From NCBI GenBank assembly GCA_034401135.1, contig JAWZSP010000007.1, positions 3,224,001 through 3,288,000 on the forward strand: 64,000 bases of DNA. Reading direction: 5' to 3'. Shown here piece after piece: positions 1-9,639 of the stretch; position 1 is the first letter of the stretch, and each line of letters starts with the position of its first letter. Origin of the DNA: Volutella citrinella. Taxonomy: Eukaryota; Ascomycota; Sordariomycetes; Hypocreales; Nectriaceae. A program made the position numbers and the translations under genes. The notes under the pieces are model-generated. The model made no database searches. It saw only the letters and a list, made by a program, of their open reading frames with translations, and had not been told where the DNA came from.

Positions 1-462
1 CCACGTCACCCGAGAAGACGGCGGGCTCGCCCATGAAGTTGATGTTGAAGGCGTTGATGCAGTGCGAGCGCGGGCCCGTCTTGCACACATAGCAGTCGCC
101 GCAGTAGGAGAAGGAGAGGAGGGCGGCGTCGCCGGGCTGGACCGACGTGACGGCGCTGCCCACGCGGACGACGTAGCCGGAGCCTGCGGTTGTCAGGATA
201 CAGCCCAAGAGATGTTTTATGCTTGAGAGATGCTTGAGAGAGACTCACCCTCGTGCCCCAACACCCGGGGATAGTAGACGGCCGGCACGCCCTTGTCGGC
301 CGGGGTGTCGCCGCAGTGCAGGTCCGTGTGGCAGATGCCGGATGCGACCATCTCAATAAGGACCTCGTCGGGCTTGAGGTCGCGCAGGGTGACGTCCTCG
401 AGGGCCCATTTGCCCTCTGAGATGGGGCCTCTTGCGACGAGGGCCTGCGACTGGAATGACAT
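1..462 (-). CDS. Zinc-dependent alcohol dehydrogenase (aryl/benzyl-alcohol type), 5' part only
   Basis: This is the N-terminal part of a medium-chain zinc alcohol dehydrogenase, which oxidises primary or aromatic alcohols to aldehydes with NAD(P)+. Exon 1 is 462-249 on the minus strand. A 65-bp GTGAGT...CAG intron (248-184) follows, and exon 2 runs from 183 off the window edge. The join gives HEG|SGYVVRVG, matching the family's GHEG-x-G motif. SGICHTDLHC carries the catalytic-zinc cysteine, and CGDCYVCKTGPRSHC is the four-cysteine structural-zinc lobe. The ATG at 462 precedes MSFQSQALVARGP, a normal start for this family. The Rossmann half lies outside the window. The substrate class is inferred from overall similarity; the superfamily call is firm. 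Confidence 0.9.
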
Positions 463-1100
463 TGGACGAGTGATGGCGTGTCAAGACTTGGGACGGGATT
501 TGGCTGACGAACCTGCTGAGTTCGTACTCAAAGCGAAAAAAAAAGGACAGCCTTGGTTTGTGTTGCAAGACATGCTCCGAGGCTTTTATAGTCTTTTTGG
601 TGGTGGCTTCGGACCCCGCAATGTCGTGCAGCTGTTATCTTTGACGCGGGGATCCAGACCAGGTACCCGGGCCGGACTGATAGCCGCCGGCAGATGCACA
701 TGGCCGTCGGTATGCATATCTGCGGATCTATGTGCGGCAACGTGTTGACGAGTTGAGCTTGGATGAAGGTGGTTAGTGGTGTGGATGAGATTGACACTGT
801 GCACAGAAATAGCCCGCCATGTGCCTGCCGGTTGTGTCATTCACCAACACCACATTCACATCGCAGCTTAGCTTGAAGGATTCATCCAACTCATACCCCA
901 GCGACACTCCCAGCATCTTGGCAATGCTGACCGGAACAGCTGAGCCGTGGCCCCCACAGCCAAGCGCACAATTAATGCATTATCTAATCGCTCAAACCCA
1001 CAGCTCGCAAAGCTCAGCCCTAGATGCCAGGATATAAGAAATAAGAAGGCGCCTGCTGACAACCCACTTCATCCCATCCAACGTCACGCAACAGCCCACC
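463..1100. other. Intergenic region between divergent ADH and macro-domain genes
   Basis: A 638-bp shared upstream region of two divergently transcribed genes. Apart from the ADH TATA element, no conserved gene was seen. The ORFs here are short and overlap in all frames. Confidence 0.6.
584..590 (-). promoter_or_regulatory. Probable TATA box of the alcohol dehydrogenase
   Basis: The minus strand reads CTATAAAAGCC here, about 122 bp upstream of the ADH start codon at 462. Position and sequence fit a core promoter TATA element. Confidence 0.5.
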
Positions 1101-1811
1101 ATGTTCCCCGAAACCCTCACCATCCACCTCCTCTGCCTCGACCTGAGCTTCGCCTACGCCTTTGACGAGGCCCGGCAGAAGCACAAGCTACCCAAGTCGA
1201 TCAAGGTCGTCGTCCACAACCGCCCACTGGCCGAGATCCCGCCGTCCAACAAGCTCGACGCCATCGTGTCGCCCTCGGACTCGTACGGCGGCCTCGGCGG
1301 CGCATTCAACGAGGACGTGATCGCCGCCCTCAGCCCCGCCGACAAGTCGGGCCTGAACCGCCTCGTCCAGCGCGACCTCAAGCGCGAGTGGAAGGGCTTC
1401 GCGCCCCCCGGCACGGCGGCCCTCGTGCGGCTGCCCGCGGAGATGCGCGAGAGTCCGCGGAACCGGTGGCAGACGCGGCAACTGGTGCTCTGTCGCACGA
1501 TGCACGCGGTTGGTGACGCGCGCTGGGACCGTGAGGTCGTGTACGAGTGCGTCTGGAGCTTGCTCTGCGCGCTGAGCCGGCACAACAGCATGGTTGCATG
1601 CGGACACCCGCGCGAGAGCGTCGACTTGGTCCACAGCGTGTTGATGACGCCCATCGCCACGGGACAGGGAAATGTAAGTGCGAAGCGGTGGGCCGAGCAG
1701 GTGGTGCTGGCCCTCAAGCACTTTGTCGCGGCCGAGGATAATGAGGACAACTGGAAGGACCGGGGGAAGCAGCGGGCCGAGCTGCAGGAGACGTGGATTA
1801 ATGGAGACTAA
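1101..1811 (+). CDS. Macro-domain (ADP-ribose-binding) protein
   Basis: A 236-aa intronless protein resembling fungal macro-domain-like proteins, which bind ADP-ribose or remove it from substrates. After an early strand (TIHLLCLDLSFAYAF) it has an NPAN-like loop region DAIVSPSDSYGGLGGAFNEDV around residues 53-73. A central strand (QLVLCRTMHAV) and a late ligand-binding loop (VLMTPIATGQGNVSAKRWAEQ) follow in macro-fold order. The classical NPAN is replaced by SPSD, so catalytic competence is uncertain. No signal peptide or membrane segment is visible, so it is probably cytosolic or nuclear. It lies 447 bp upstream of, and in the same direction as, a STAND NTPase gene. The ATG at 1101 follows CACC, a good fungal start context. 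Confidence 0.75.
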   Translation: MFPETLTIHLLCLDLSFAYAFDEARQKHKLPKSIKVVVHNRPLAEIPPSNKLDAIVSPSDSYGGLGGAFNEDVIAALSPADKSGLNRLVQRDLKREWKGFAPPGTAALVRLPAEMRESPRNRWQTRQLVLCRTMHAVGDARWDREVVYECVWSLLCALSRHNSMVACGHPRESVDLVHSVLMTPIATGQGNVSAKRWAEQVVLALKHFVAAEDNEDNWKDRGKQRAELQETWINGD

Positions 1812-2258
1812 GGGTATTGAAAAGTGTTTAGACATGGACTCGAGGTATGGGACGGATGGCTGCGGAATCTATCAAGGTTGACCATCAAGAAAGGCTTCCC
1901 ATGTTTCAAGAGCACCTGTGGTCACATACATCATCTCATATCAACTCTGGTTCTACACCCAGCTCCAGAAGTCAGCTCAAGTATTCCCATGGTGTAAATG
2001 GGTAAACCTCGTTGTTGCAGTGGTCTACTTCAGTTCTGCCTCGCAAGCAGATTCAGCCAGCGAGGCTTGGGCAGCCTTGCAGCTCCCGTGGCGCATTGCA
2101 TCTCAGCCGCTGCTGCGCCGCCGGGGTTCCACCGGCAGCCAAAGGAAGGAGTCAGCAGCCTCGTCTGCCTCATCTGCATGGTGCCCAACCCCTCTTGGCC
2201 TCTCGACACGAGCCACTTTCCCGGCTCAACTGCAAATCTAAGACACAGCATCGCAGCC
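1812..2258 (+). other. Intergenic region / leader upstream of the STAND gene
   Basis: A 447-bp spacer between two co-oriented genes. The reading frame of the STAND gene is open upstream of 2259, but the upstream translation is cysteine- and proline-rich and unlike the family N-terminus, so I treat it as 5' leader. Confidence 0.5.
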
Positions 2259-5192
2259 ATGGAGGCACTGGCTGCCGTTGGCTTCGCGAGCAATGTCATC
2301 TCCTTTGTCGACTTCAGCTGGAAGCTCATCGCCGAGTCGCGAGCCATCTACAAATCCAGCGCCGACACCACAGAGAGCAGCCGCACCCTCGAGACGATCG
2401 CCGCCGAGATACAGCACTTCAGCAGGGCCATCGAGAAGGCTCGTGGATACTCTGAACAAACGCGGAAGATATGCCAGGAATGCAAGAAGGTTGCCGACGA
2501 TCTTCTGGCCGGCGTGACTCGCCTCAGGGCCAAGGGAAAGCACACCAAATGGGACAGTTTCATGGTGGCGCTCCGGGAGGTCTGGAACCAGAGCAAGATC
2601 GATGCCCTCCTGGAGAAGCTCCGGACGCTTCAGGATCTCTTGGTGGTCGCACTGCTCTATGATATATCGTTCGTTGCCGGTCGTTACCATACAATACAAA
2701 GACAAGACTAACCACCAGTATTGCAGGACTCAGCAGTCTTCCTTTGCCCAAGAAATCACGAAGATTCAGGAGGCGAACGATAAACTTGACATGGAGCGCG
2801 ATCAACAACTCGTTGACATGAAGGAAGATATTCTACAAGAAATACGACGCCTAGAGACTAACGCCATTTGGGGAGAGATAAGGACCCACAGAAGGGAAAG
2901 GTGGTCATACGAGACGGCCAGCTGGACCACTTGGCAGGACTCAACTCAAAACTATCCGAGTCTACCGATCGCTTCCAGAAGCAAGCTCTGAAAGTGGTTG
3001 AGAACCAGAGATTCCTCCAGACGCTGCACTTCCAACGCTTCCAAGCTCGGCACGACAAGATTGGGACTGCCCACCACAAGACATTTGCCTGGATATTAGA
3101 GGAGCAAAAAAGCACGAAAGCAAAACCCGTTCCTTTTGTGGAGTGGCTCCGCAACAAGAATGGTTGTTTCTGGATCTCGGGCAAGGCTGGCTCAGGGAAA
3201 TCAACCCTCATGAAATTTCTATGGCACAATCCCTCCACTATTAAGCATCTCAAGGCGTGGGCGGAAGAGAAGAAGCTAGTGACGGCCAGCTACTTTTTCT
3301 GGTCGGCCGGAAACGCTCTGCAAAAGTCTCAGGAAGGTCTGCTGCGTTCACTACTGTTCGAAGTCTTGCAAACCTCCCCAGAGCTCCTTAGTACGGTGTC
3401 AAAAAAGTATGGCCGGACAGACATTCAACTTTTAGGCTCAGATTCAAACTTCTGGTCAACAGACGAGCTTTTGGACATATTCCGCTTCGTGGTGGACAAC
3501 AGCTCGGGTACCAACTTCTGCTTCTTCATCGACGGGCTCGACGAGTACTCTGGCTCTGTGCAGGACCTGGTTGGCCTAGTGAAGCACCTAGAGGAGCACG
3601 ATTGCGTCAAGTTTTGCCTATCGAGTCGGCCTTGGTCAGAGTTTGTTCGCGCTTTTGGCCAAGACAAGACATTGACCATGAAGCTCGAGGACCTGACGGA
3701 ATCAGACATCCGTCTCTACGTACAGGACTCGCTCAACGAAAGTGCTGATTTCCGAGAGCTCGTCTCTGACGACTCCACCTATGAAGAGATTTCAAGAAAG
3801 GTGGTCAAAAGGGCACGAGGTGTCTTCTTGTGGGTCACCTTGGTTGTGCGGTCACTCCGCGAGGGGGCCCAATATGCGGATTCGATTCACGACATGCGTC
3901 GTAGGCTAGATGCGTTTCCGGAAGACCTGGAACAGATATACAGGCACATGTTGTCGCAAATTCCAGCCTTCTATCGCACAAAGACGGCGGCGACTTTCAA
4001 AATAGCTACTGCGACTTATAGGCCGCTCCCGCTTGTCGTATACGGCTACATCGATGAGCTGCTCGAGCAGCCCGAGTTTGCGATCTCTGCGAGTGTGCAG
4101 ACTTTGACGGACTCTCAGCTCCAGTCCAGGGTGAAGAAGCTGACTCATCAGCTAGATGGACGATGCAAGGGCTTGTTGGAGGTCGTGAACCAGTTCAATG
4201 GGGACTACAAATACTGGCAGTATGAAGTTGACTTCCTTCACGCTACCGTCAGAGATTTCTTCCGCAATTCCTCCGAATTTGATGCCATCTTCGAAAACGG
4301 TCTGGATGGGGGGTTCAATCCTTACGTATTGTTGTGTCACGCCTTCTTGGCCGAGCTCAAGCTGTCTTCGACGCACAAGGACAGAGACGGAAAAGTGATT
4401 ACTTGGCATCCAATCACAGCAGATATCCTCAAAGAAATCTTCTACAATGCCTCCCGAGTTCAAGGGATAGAAGGGGACACCAAGAGGGTCGACGCGGCTC
4501 TCGATGAAGCCGAACAGGTGCTGGTACGCAGTTGGGAGCAGGAAGGGGACAGGGCCGAGTGTAAGACGGCATTCTTAGGCATCGCTGCCAACTTCCAGCT
4601 CCACGGGTATATTGATCGGAAGCTTTCGAAGCTGAAAACTTCTGAAAAGGCAGCTATCCTGCGGCCAGGTGGTCGGCCACTACTGGATTATTGTTTGATA
4701 TGTCCATTCGAGGAAGACATTGTGCCCCTAACGGGTGACGGCACCGAGATTGTTCGGTGTCTTCTTTCCCATGGCGCCAACCCTAACGAAAAGTTTCTAG
4801 GGGCGACAGTATGGTCAATATTCTTGAGCGACTGCACATCAATTTTGAACGATGACTTTGCACACCAGGATTCAATAATCGAGGCTACGCGGCTGCTGCT
4901 GTCCAGTGGAGCGGACATAGATGCCCCCGTCTGGAGCCCTTTCAACAGGTCAGAATACATTTCAAGAAGGTTCCCCGCTTCAGGGAGTCTCAAGGGTCAA
5001 GGCTATTGGGAGGTAAAACCTGGCCAGGAACCGCCCCCCGGGGAGGCACAATCTGCGGCCTGGGTGCTTCAGAGACTGCACCCTGATGCCTATCGATCGA
5101 TCATTTCGCATGCGCGCCCGGTGGCTAGGATCAAAGCATCGGCCAAGATGATGTATCGAAAACGGCGCAAGTTCATGTCCTCGAAAGGGTAG
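2259..5192 (+). CDS. STAND/NACHT-type NTPase (NLR-like), fungal N-terminal helical domain plus C-terminal ankyrin-like region
   Basis: A large signal-transduction ATPase of the fungal NLR type. These proteins act in non-self recognition and cell death in several fungi; the role here is unknown. The start MEALAAVGFASNVISFVDFS is the typical fungal STAND N-terminal domain. Exon 1 is 2259-2668. A 58-bp intron (GTTCGT...GCAG, 2669-2726) is well supported and gives DISTQQSSFAQEI. A second frame change lies between about 2811 and 2892; an 80-bp intron 2812-2891 with a GACTAAC branch site restores the frame and gives about 931 aa. The NTPase core has a Walker A (GKAGSGKSTL, near 3180), a Walker B (FCFFIDGLDEY, near 3515) and CLSSRPW. 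A DUF7791-like segment containing VDFLHATVRDFF follows. Near the C-terminus LLSHGANPNEKF and LLLSSGADIDAPV resemble ankyrin repeats. The effector output is not identifiable. Confidence 0.85.
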
Positions 5193-5837
5193 CTCGAATA
5201 CCACCTGGAACAATGGGGGCTGGCGTGGCTTATTACGGACCGGAGTTGGTCAGGTTCTGGATAAAAAAGTGTAACACTGAGGCACTAGCGAATTCATCAC
5301 TTGTGTACGGTCAAACTTCATGCGCGGTCATACTTCAGATACCGTCATCGCATTCTATTTGGTCATGTTGGGACAAAGTGTGGCCCGAGGGCGACGACAT
5401 GAGAATCTCGCCTCGGAAATCGATTGGCTGATAGCCACAGTCATTAAGAACATGACAGCTTACCGCACTCAGGCAAGGGTCATGGCTGGCCCAATCAAAA
5501 GGCTTAGTTCTACCACAAATACCGCCATGGCCGCCACTGCCGACCTTGGTCGTTGCAGGGAAACAAGCCTGATAGAGCATGGGTTTCATGGCAATCAAGT
5601 CGGAGAGGAAGAATACATCGCGAGCAACAGGCGAGTTAGGTGGCCATCAACTGTCGGGGCATGAAGGGCGCAAGGTTACACAAAGGCGCTCGCTCTCCGC
5701 CATGCCTTTGGCTATTTAACGGCCTCTACTCTCGTCTTTGGCCGGTTCCAGGGACCTCTCTATCGTTCTTTTCTCCATTTCTATAACCAAATTCACATCT
5801 CGCCGACCATCGAGGTTCGCCAAAAGGAACAGCAACA
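5193..5837. other. Intergenic region with 5' flank of the small spliced gene
   Basis: No conserved gene was seen. The last 130 bp hold a TATA-like GCTATTTAACG (around 5709-5720) followed by a pyrimidine-rich stretch (5755-5815). This is a typical fungal core promoter and leader for the small gene starting at 5838. Confidence 0.5.
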
Positions 5838-6182
5838 ATGAACACGACCCTTACGACAGGCTCTGACAGGTACGTGTGACGACATCAGCACATCGCCAAT
5901 CGCCACCACCGCCTTCCGTTTCACACCGTCTAGTTTCCTTTCTGTCCTTAGGCTAACTGAAACTTTTCCCCACGGCACAGAGACAGTACCACTGCGTCAC
6001 CTGCTACCGAGAGAGAAGCGTCTGTGATGCTATCGGTCTTCCTGGCTGAGCCAAACGAGCCCTACCACCGCCCGCCGTCGAATTTCCATCGTCAGCAAGA
6101 GGAATCGTCGATTGAAAGCGCACAAAGGCGCATGCAGAGCATCCTTCAGGGGATTAAGGGGATTCCACAGAGAGGAATGTAA
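5838..6182 (+). CDS. Small spliced gene, 77-aa protein of unknown function
   Basis: I do not recognise this protein. Exon 1 (5838-5869) encodes MNTTLTTGSDR. The intron 5870-5980 (111 bp) has a textbook donor GTACGT, a GGCTAAC branch site and a CACAG acceptor. Exon 2 (5981-6182) stays open for 66 codons to TAA at 6180. The product is 77 aa, polar, with no signal peptide or membrane segment. The central part is Pro/His-rich (EPNEPYHRPPSNFHRQQ) and the C-terminus is basic and probably helical (SAQRRMQSILQGIKGIPQR). A promoter-like segment and pyrimidine-rich leader lie immediately upstream. Support is the exact splice signals and frame continuity; I know of no homologue. It could be a lineage-specific peptide or a fortuitous ORF. 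Confidence 0.45.
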
Positions 6183-7215
6183 TAATAACATCGGTCACGA
6201 TGTTCCCTATTCAACTGGTAGCCAGGCCTGTGGCTCGCGAGGGCCAGTCCAGGCTTCATTGGGTCCCCGGTATCCAAATAATCTAAATAAATTCGTGTCA
6301 TTCCAACACAGACACCGCAGGGCCCAGTGCCATGGTCGGCTTCAGGCTGCGGTAACACGGTTAAGGGCCACGTCTGCCACAGCGGCATCGCACATAGACT
6401 TAGCGATACGCCATCTGGCATCACTGAGCCTGAAATTTGCCTCAAAGCCCCCCTTCTTTGTGTTTTGTACTTGTGTGTTTGCCATTGTGTCAATACGGTT
6501 CCCCAGCCAATAAGACCATGGTAAATGTACGGTCGGAGACTCGGAGGTGGTTGGGGAGACTCTCGTCCAGAGCCTTGCAGCCCTATCGCAGCACACCCAA
6601 AAAAGCCGCATGAATGTCGTACAACCAGCCGAACACCGGTTAACACGGGCGCTATTTCGCGTCGCATTGGGGTTCGTCTCGCGTTCGGAGCCAACGAAGC
6701 CCTGGTCACTCAGTCGCGACTGGCGACAGGTGTGCGTAGCATCAGGGGCATTCTGCCTGCACGTCGACAGGATGGGAGTCTCTACGGCCTGAAAATTGGC
6801 TCAATGCGTCTATAAAGTGCAACTTCAACTGTTATGCATTGCCTGAAAGGTTGGTATGGGCGCCAAGGGGACTCCATAGGGTGTGCGCCACCCAGCCTCC
6901 TCGTACAGCCCGTTCAGCCCTCGTCTTCTCCCATGTGGTCACCCTGCTCCTTTTTTACTGTTCATTTTTTTTTTGCTTCTCTCATTGTAGGACGCGTTGG
7001 GCGGGCTCAGCCGCATCACAGCCACAACGCGTTACAATAGAGCGACAGCTTGGAACAGCCCCTACTGTACTGCGGCACTCATTCGGTCTGGTCAATGGAT
7101 GAATTCGCCAAGGGACATCTAGTTGACCACCTATGGTGTCTTTTGCACGTATTGTGACGACGATTACCACTACTAGCTCTGTCTCTGGTGGCCCGGTCGT
7201 CCTGGCTGCTACAGC
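6183..7215. other. Intergenic region, no convincing gene
   Basis: About 1 kb between the 3' ends of two convergent genes. A 187-codon minus-strand ORF (6146-6709) overlaps the small gene and has no family features. A long T-run (around 6951-6977) ending in TTGTAGG resembles an acceptor tract, but no flanking exons could be built. Confidence 0.5.
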
Positions 7216-8196
7216 CTACAGCGTCTCGGCCGATGCATGCTGAAGCATCCCATACTGCTGCACGAATGTCAACGGTCCCTCCAGCCTAATGTGCTGTCGG
7301 AACCCATCCTTGGTGTATTTGTGTTTGCTTCTGATATCGTGCCATCGACATCCCGCGCAGTGAACCCCCCACTCTGCTGAGCGCCCATCCGTGCTTATCA
7401 GGGGCGCCGCAACTATCGTCATGTAGCGCTGCCTGTGAAGCTGCTGAGCCGTCGCGGCGAGGACCGTCCGGTGACTTGGGAGGTCGATATGGTTGGGCTT
7501 CATGGTTCTGATCCATAGATTAAAGGCTTCCATATCGGCCTCCTCGTTCAACTGCAGGACAGAAGGTCGGTGAAGGAGCGTCACGCGCCGATTCGACTCT
7601 CTGCTGTATTTCGTGAAGACGCCCGGGACGAAGTCGATCTTGGGTACTTCAGTCAAGCGATCCAATGGGAGCCCGGTCATCTCCATAGCAATCGAGCTGG
7701 TGACGGGCATGAATTCAGGACAGCCCAGGTAGCACGGCTTACACACGCGCTCACCCGACAGGAGATAGAGGAAGATGCCAAACTTCTGACACTTTACGCA
7801 TTCGGTAGTGCAGAGCGTCGCCAGCAGCGAGCGGCAGTCAAAGTGGCTGGCGCGAACGCTGAGGGCGCGGCGAACAAGGTCGGGGCAGTGATGGAGCAAG
7901 ACGCGGTATTCGGGGACGGCGTCGACGAGGCGCATGGCCCAGCGATTGACCCGACGAAAGACGGCCAGCGATGGGAGGTCCAGACCGGCGAGGATGTTTG
8001 TGATGACCTCGACGGGGAAGCTGGACAGGAGACCAACGTCACGGCATGGCTGCTCGGACAGGTGGCGCCCATTGTCGAGTGGGCACCATTTCGAGAGGTC
8101 CTCGTCGCCAATCTGCGTACTGAATGACGGCCCGGTGATGTATGTCCACTTCTCGATTTGTTCCGGCGTCAGGTCAGGCGCGGACAGGCGGTCCAT
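7216..8196 (-). CDS. F-box protein with a C-x2-C...C-x2-C segment
   Basis: A 326-aa intronless protein. An F-box-like segment LLSSFPVEVITNILAGLDLPSLAVFRRVNRWAMRLV lies at about residues 56-92. F-box proteins link substrates to SCF ubiquitin ligases through Skp1. After it, CVKCQKFGIFLYLLSGERVCKPC (about residues 133-156) has two CxxC pairs 16 residues apart and could bind zinc. The combination of an F-box followed by such a cysteine segment is common in uncharacterised ascomycete F-box proteins. The rest has no recognisable repeats. The start ATG is at 8196 (MDRLSAPDLTPEQ); in-frame upstream sequence does not look coding. The substrate is unknown. Confidence 0.75.
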   Translation of the reverse strand: MDRLSAPDLTPEQIEKWTYITGPSFSTQIGDEDLSKWCPLDNGRHLSEQPCRDVGLLSSFPVEVITNILAGLDLPSLAVFRRVNRWAMRLVDAVPEYRVLLHHCPDLVRRALSVRASHFDCRSLLATLCTTECVKCQKFGIFLYLLSGERVCKPCYLGCPEFMPVTSSIAMEMTGLPLDRLTEVPKIDFVPGVFTKYSRESNRRVTLLHRPSVLQLNEEADMEAFNLWIRTMKPNHIDLPSHRTVLAATAQQLHRQRYMTIVAAPLISTDGRSAEWGVHCAGCRWHDIRSKHKYTKDGFRQHIRLEGPLTFVQQYGMLQHASAETL

Positions 8197-8903
8197 GGTG
8201 GCGAGTTGGTCGCAATGCTGTGATCAGATGAGATGAGACGAGACGGACGAGTTGTCAATGGTGCATGGCCCTGCCTCTGCCGCCAGGGCATCATGAACTG
8301 ACAACTAAATGACTGCCTGGCAATTGACCAGTCAATGCAGTCGTCCGGAGTTGACAGGTATGACGTACGCGTCAGAGGCGGCATTTGACGCTGGGCCGGG
8401 GTTGGAAGTGGTTGGCGCCACAACGGTCAGCAATAGGCAGCCATGGATGGCCATGACAGCGAATGACGATTGAGAGTGCCCCATGTATGATCCACAATAA
8501 TGTCTTTGTGAGTGGCCTAGACTTACGCTTGCAGGACATTTAGTGCTGCGAGGTTGATTGAACAGATGTGAACACCTTAACAGGCAAGTTGATGGAGTTG
8601 AAACTGCTGCAGTTCACAGGCTTCATTCGCAACGAAATTGAATAGGCATGGGACTGGAATGCTCAAATACACAAGTAGAAATCATTGCTATAAAATCTAT
8701 GAGCACAGTTAAGATCATTCAACTCGCAAGTGGCGTTCTGAGAATCCTCTACAGACTACATCATATGTAGGCAAGAGAACCATGTTGTGCCAATAGTTAA
8801 GCCATCACGCCTTCGCCTCCGCAAATCGCAGACTCCATCTTTCGTCCGACACTCCTAGACAGAAACGACCCCTTGGCTGTCGTACCCGGATACTCCTATC
8901 CCC
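8197..8903. other. Intergenic region, no gene seen
   Basis: About 700 bp of moderately AT-rich sequence between two minus-strand genes. It should contain the promoter of the F-box gene and the 3' UTR of the first NAD(P)-binding paralogue. No conserved ORF was seen. Confidence 0.5.
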
Positions 8904-9470
8904 CTAGTTGGTCACGCAGACCGTCTGGCCATCCCACTTCTCAGTGGTAGCCGCATCGACCAGCCAGCCAGCAAGGCTCTTCCGTGTGATTGACTGCTCA
9001 ATCCACTCCTTCCAAACCAGCACCTGGTGCTTCTCCCCGGTGGTGATCTTGTCGGGCCGGGCAATCACATAGGGGGTGTGAACTTCCCGGAGCAGGTACT
9101 CGGCCACCAGGTGATCCGGGATGGTCTCCGCCGCGGTGTTTCCCTCCCGCATCGAGTTGAATACAATCTTGGGCTCTCGATCCGATAACCCAGCGTTTGT
9201 CTGGTCAAGGAGCTTCTGCATGACGCGTGACTGCCGCATGTTGGCATCGGTGGTGGATGGATATTTCATCGTGACGATGACGGAAGCGGCTGGCTCCGGC
9301 TTGATGAGAGATATGTTGAATGGCATTTTGCGATGGCTCGTCAGACGCTCTTGGGCTTCGGTCTGGAACGTTTCCTTTACCCATGCAGTGACGGAGTGGC
9401 CTCGCTCCATGGCCTCGGTGACGACGGCGCGTCCGGTGAGGGTGTCGGCACCAACAACAAGGATGTGCAT
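8904..9470 (-). CDS. NAD(P)-binding (NmrA/SDR-like) protein, tandem paralogue 1
   Basis: A 188-aa Rossmann-fold protein of the atypical SDR/NmrA group. The N-terminal strand-turn is MHILVVGADTLTGRAVVTEAMERGHSV, with GADTLTG in place of GATGxTG. Central PKIVFNSMREGN, HTPYVIARPDKIT and C-terminal ITRKSLAGWLVDAATTEKWDGQTV match the other two array members in order, so the fold is likely complete but compact. It lacks an obvious YxxxK pair, as usual for NmrA-like sensors, so the role may be redox sensing rather than catalysis. A TATATAAC-like element lies about 125-130 bp upstream (near 9594-9602). It is first of a three-gene co-oriented array and 169 bp from its neighbour. Confidence 0.75.
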   Translation of the reverse strand: MHILVVGADTLTGRAVVTEAMERGHSVTAWVKETFQTEAQERLTSHRKMPFNISLIKPEPAASVIVTMKYPSTTDANMRQSRVMQKLLDQTNAGLSDREPKIVFNSMREGNTAAETIPDHLVAEYLLREVHTPYVIARPDKITTGEKHQVLVWKEWIEQSITRKSLAGWLVDAATTEKWDGQTVCVTN

Positions 9471-9593
9471 GGCTGCTATTGGTGTTGGAGTTGTTAAAGA
9501 TGGGTGCGAGTTGTGAGTGGGGGCTTGCGAGAGATGGGCACAGATATTGTGAGGAAGAGATTGATGTGAGACTAGTTATACTATGAGAGGCGG

Positions 9594-9602
9594 GTTATAT
9601 AT
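9594..9602 (-). promoter_or_regulatory. Probable TATA box of NAD(P)-binding paralogue 1
   Basis: The minus strand reads ATATATAAC about 125-130 bp upstream of the start codon at 9470. Confidence 0.45.
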
Positions 9603-9639
9603 CCTTTAGCAAACACAGCAGGTGAACGCAGCGCAGCGT

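Noticed and set aside
6146..6709. 187-codon minus-strand ORF as a gene
   Set aside because: It overlaps the spliced small gene, has scattered Cys/Arg/Pro composition, no domain, and no promoter or splice support.
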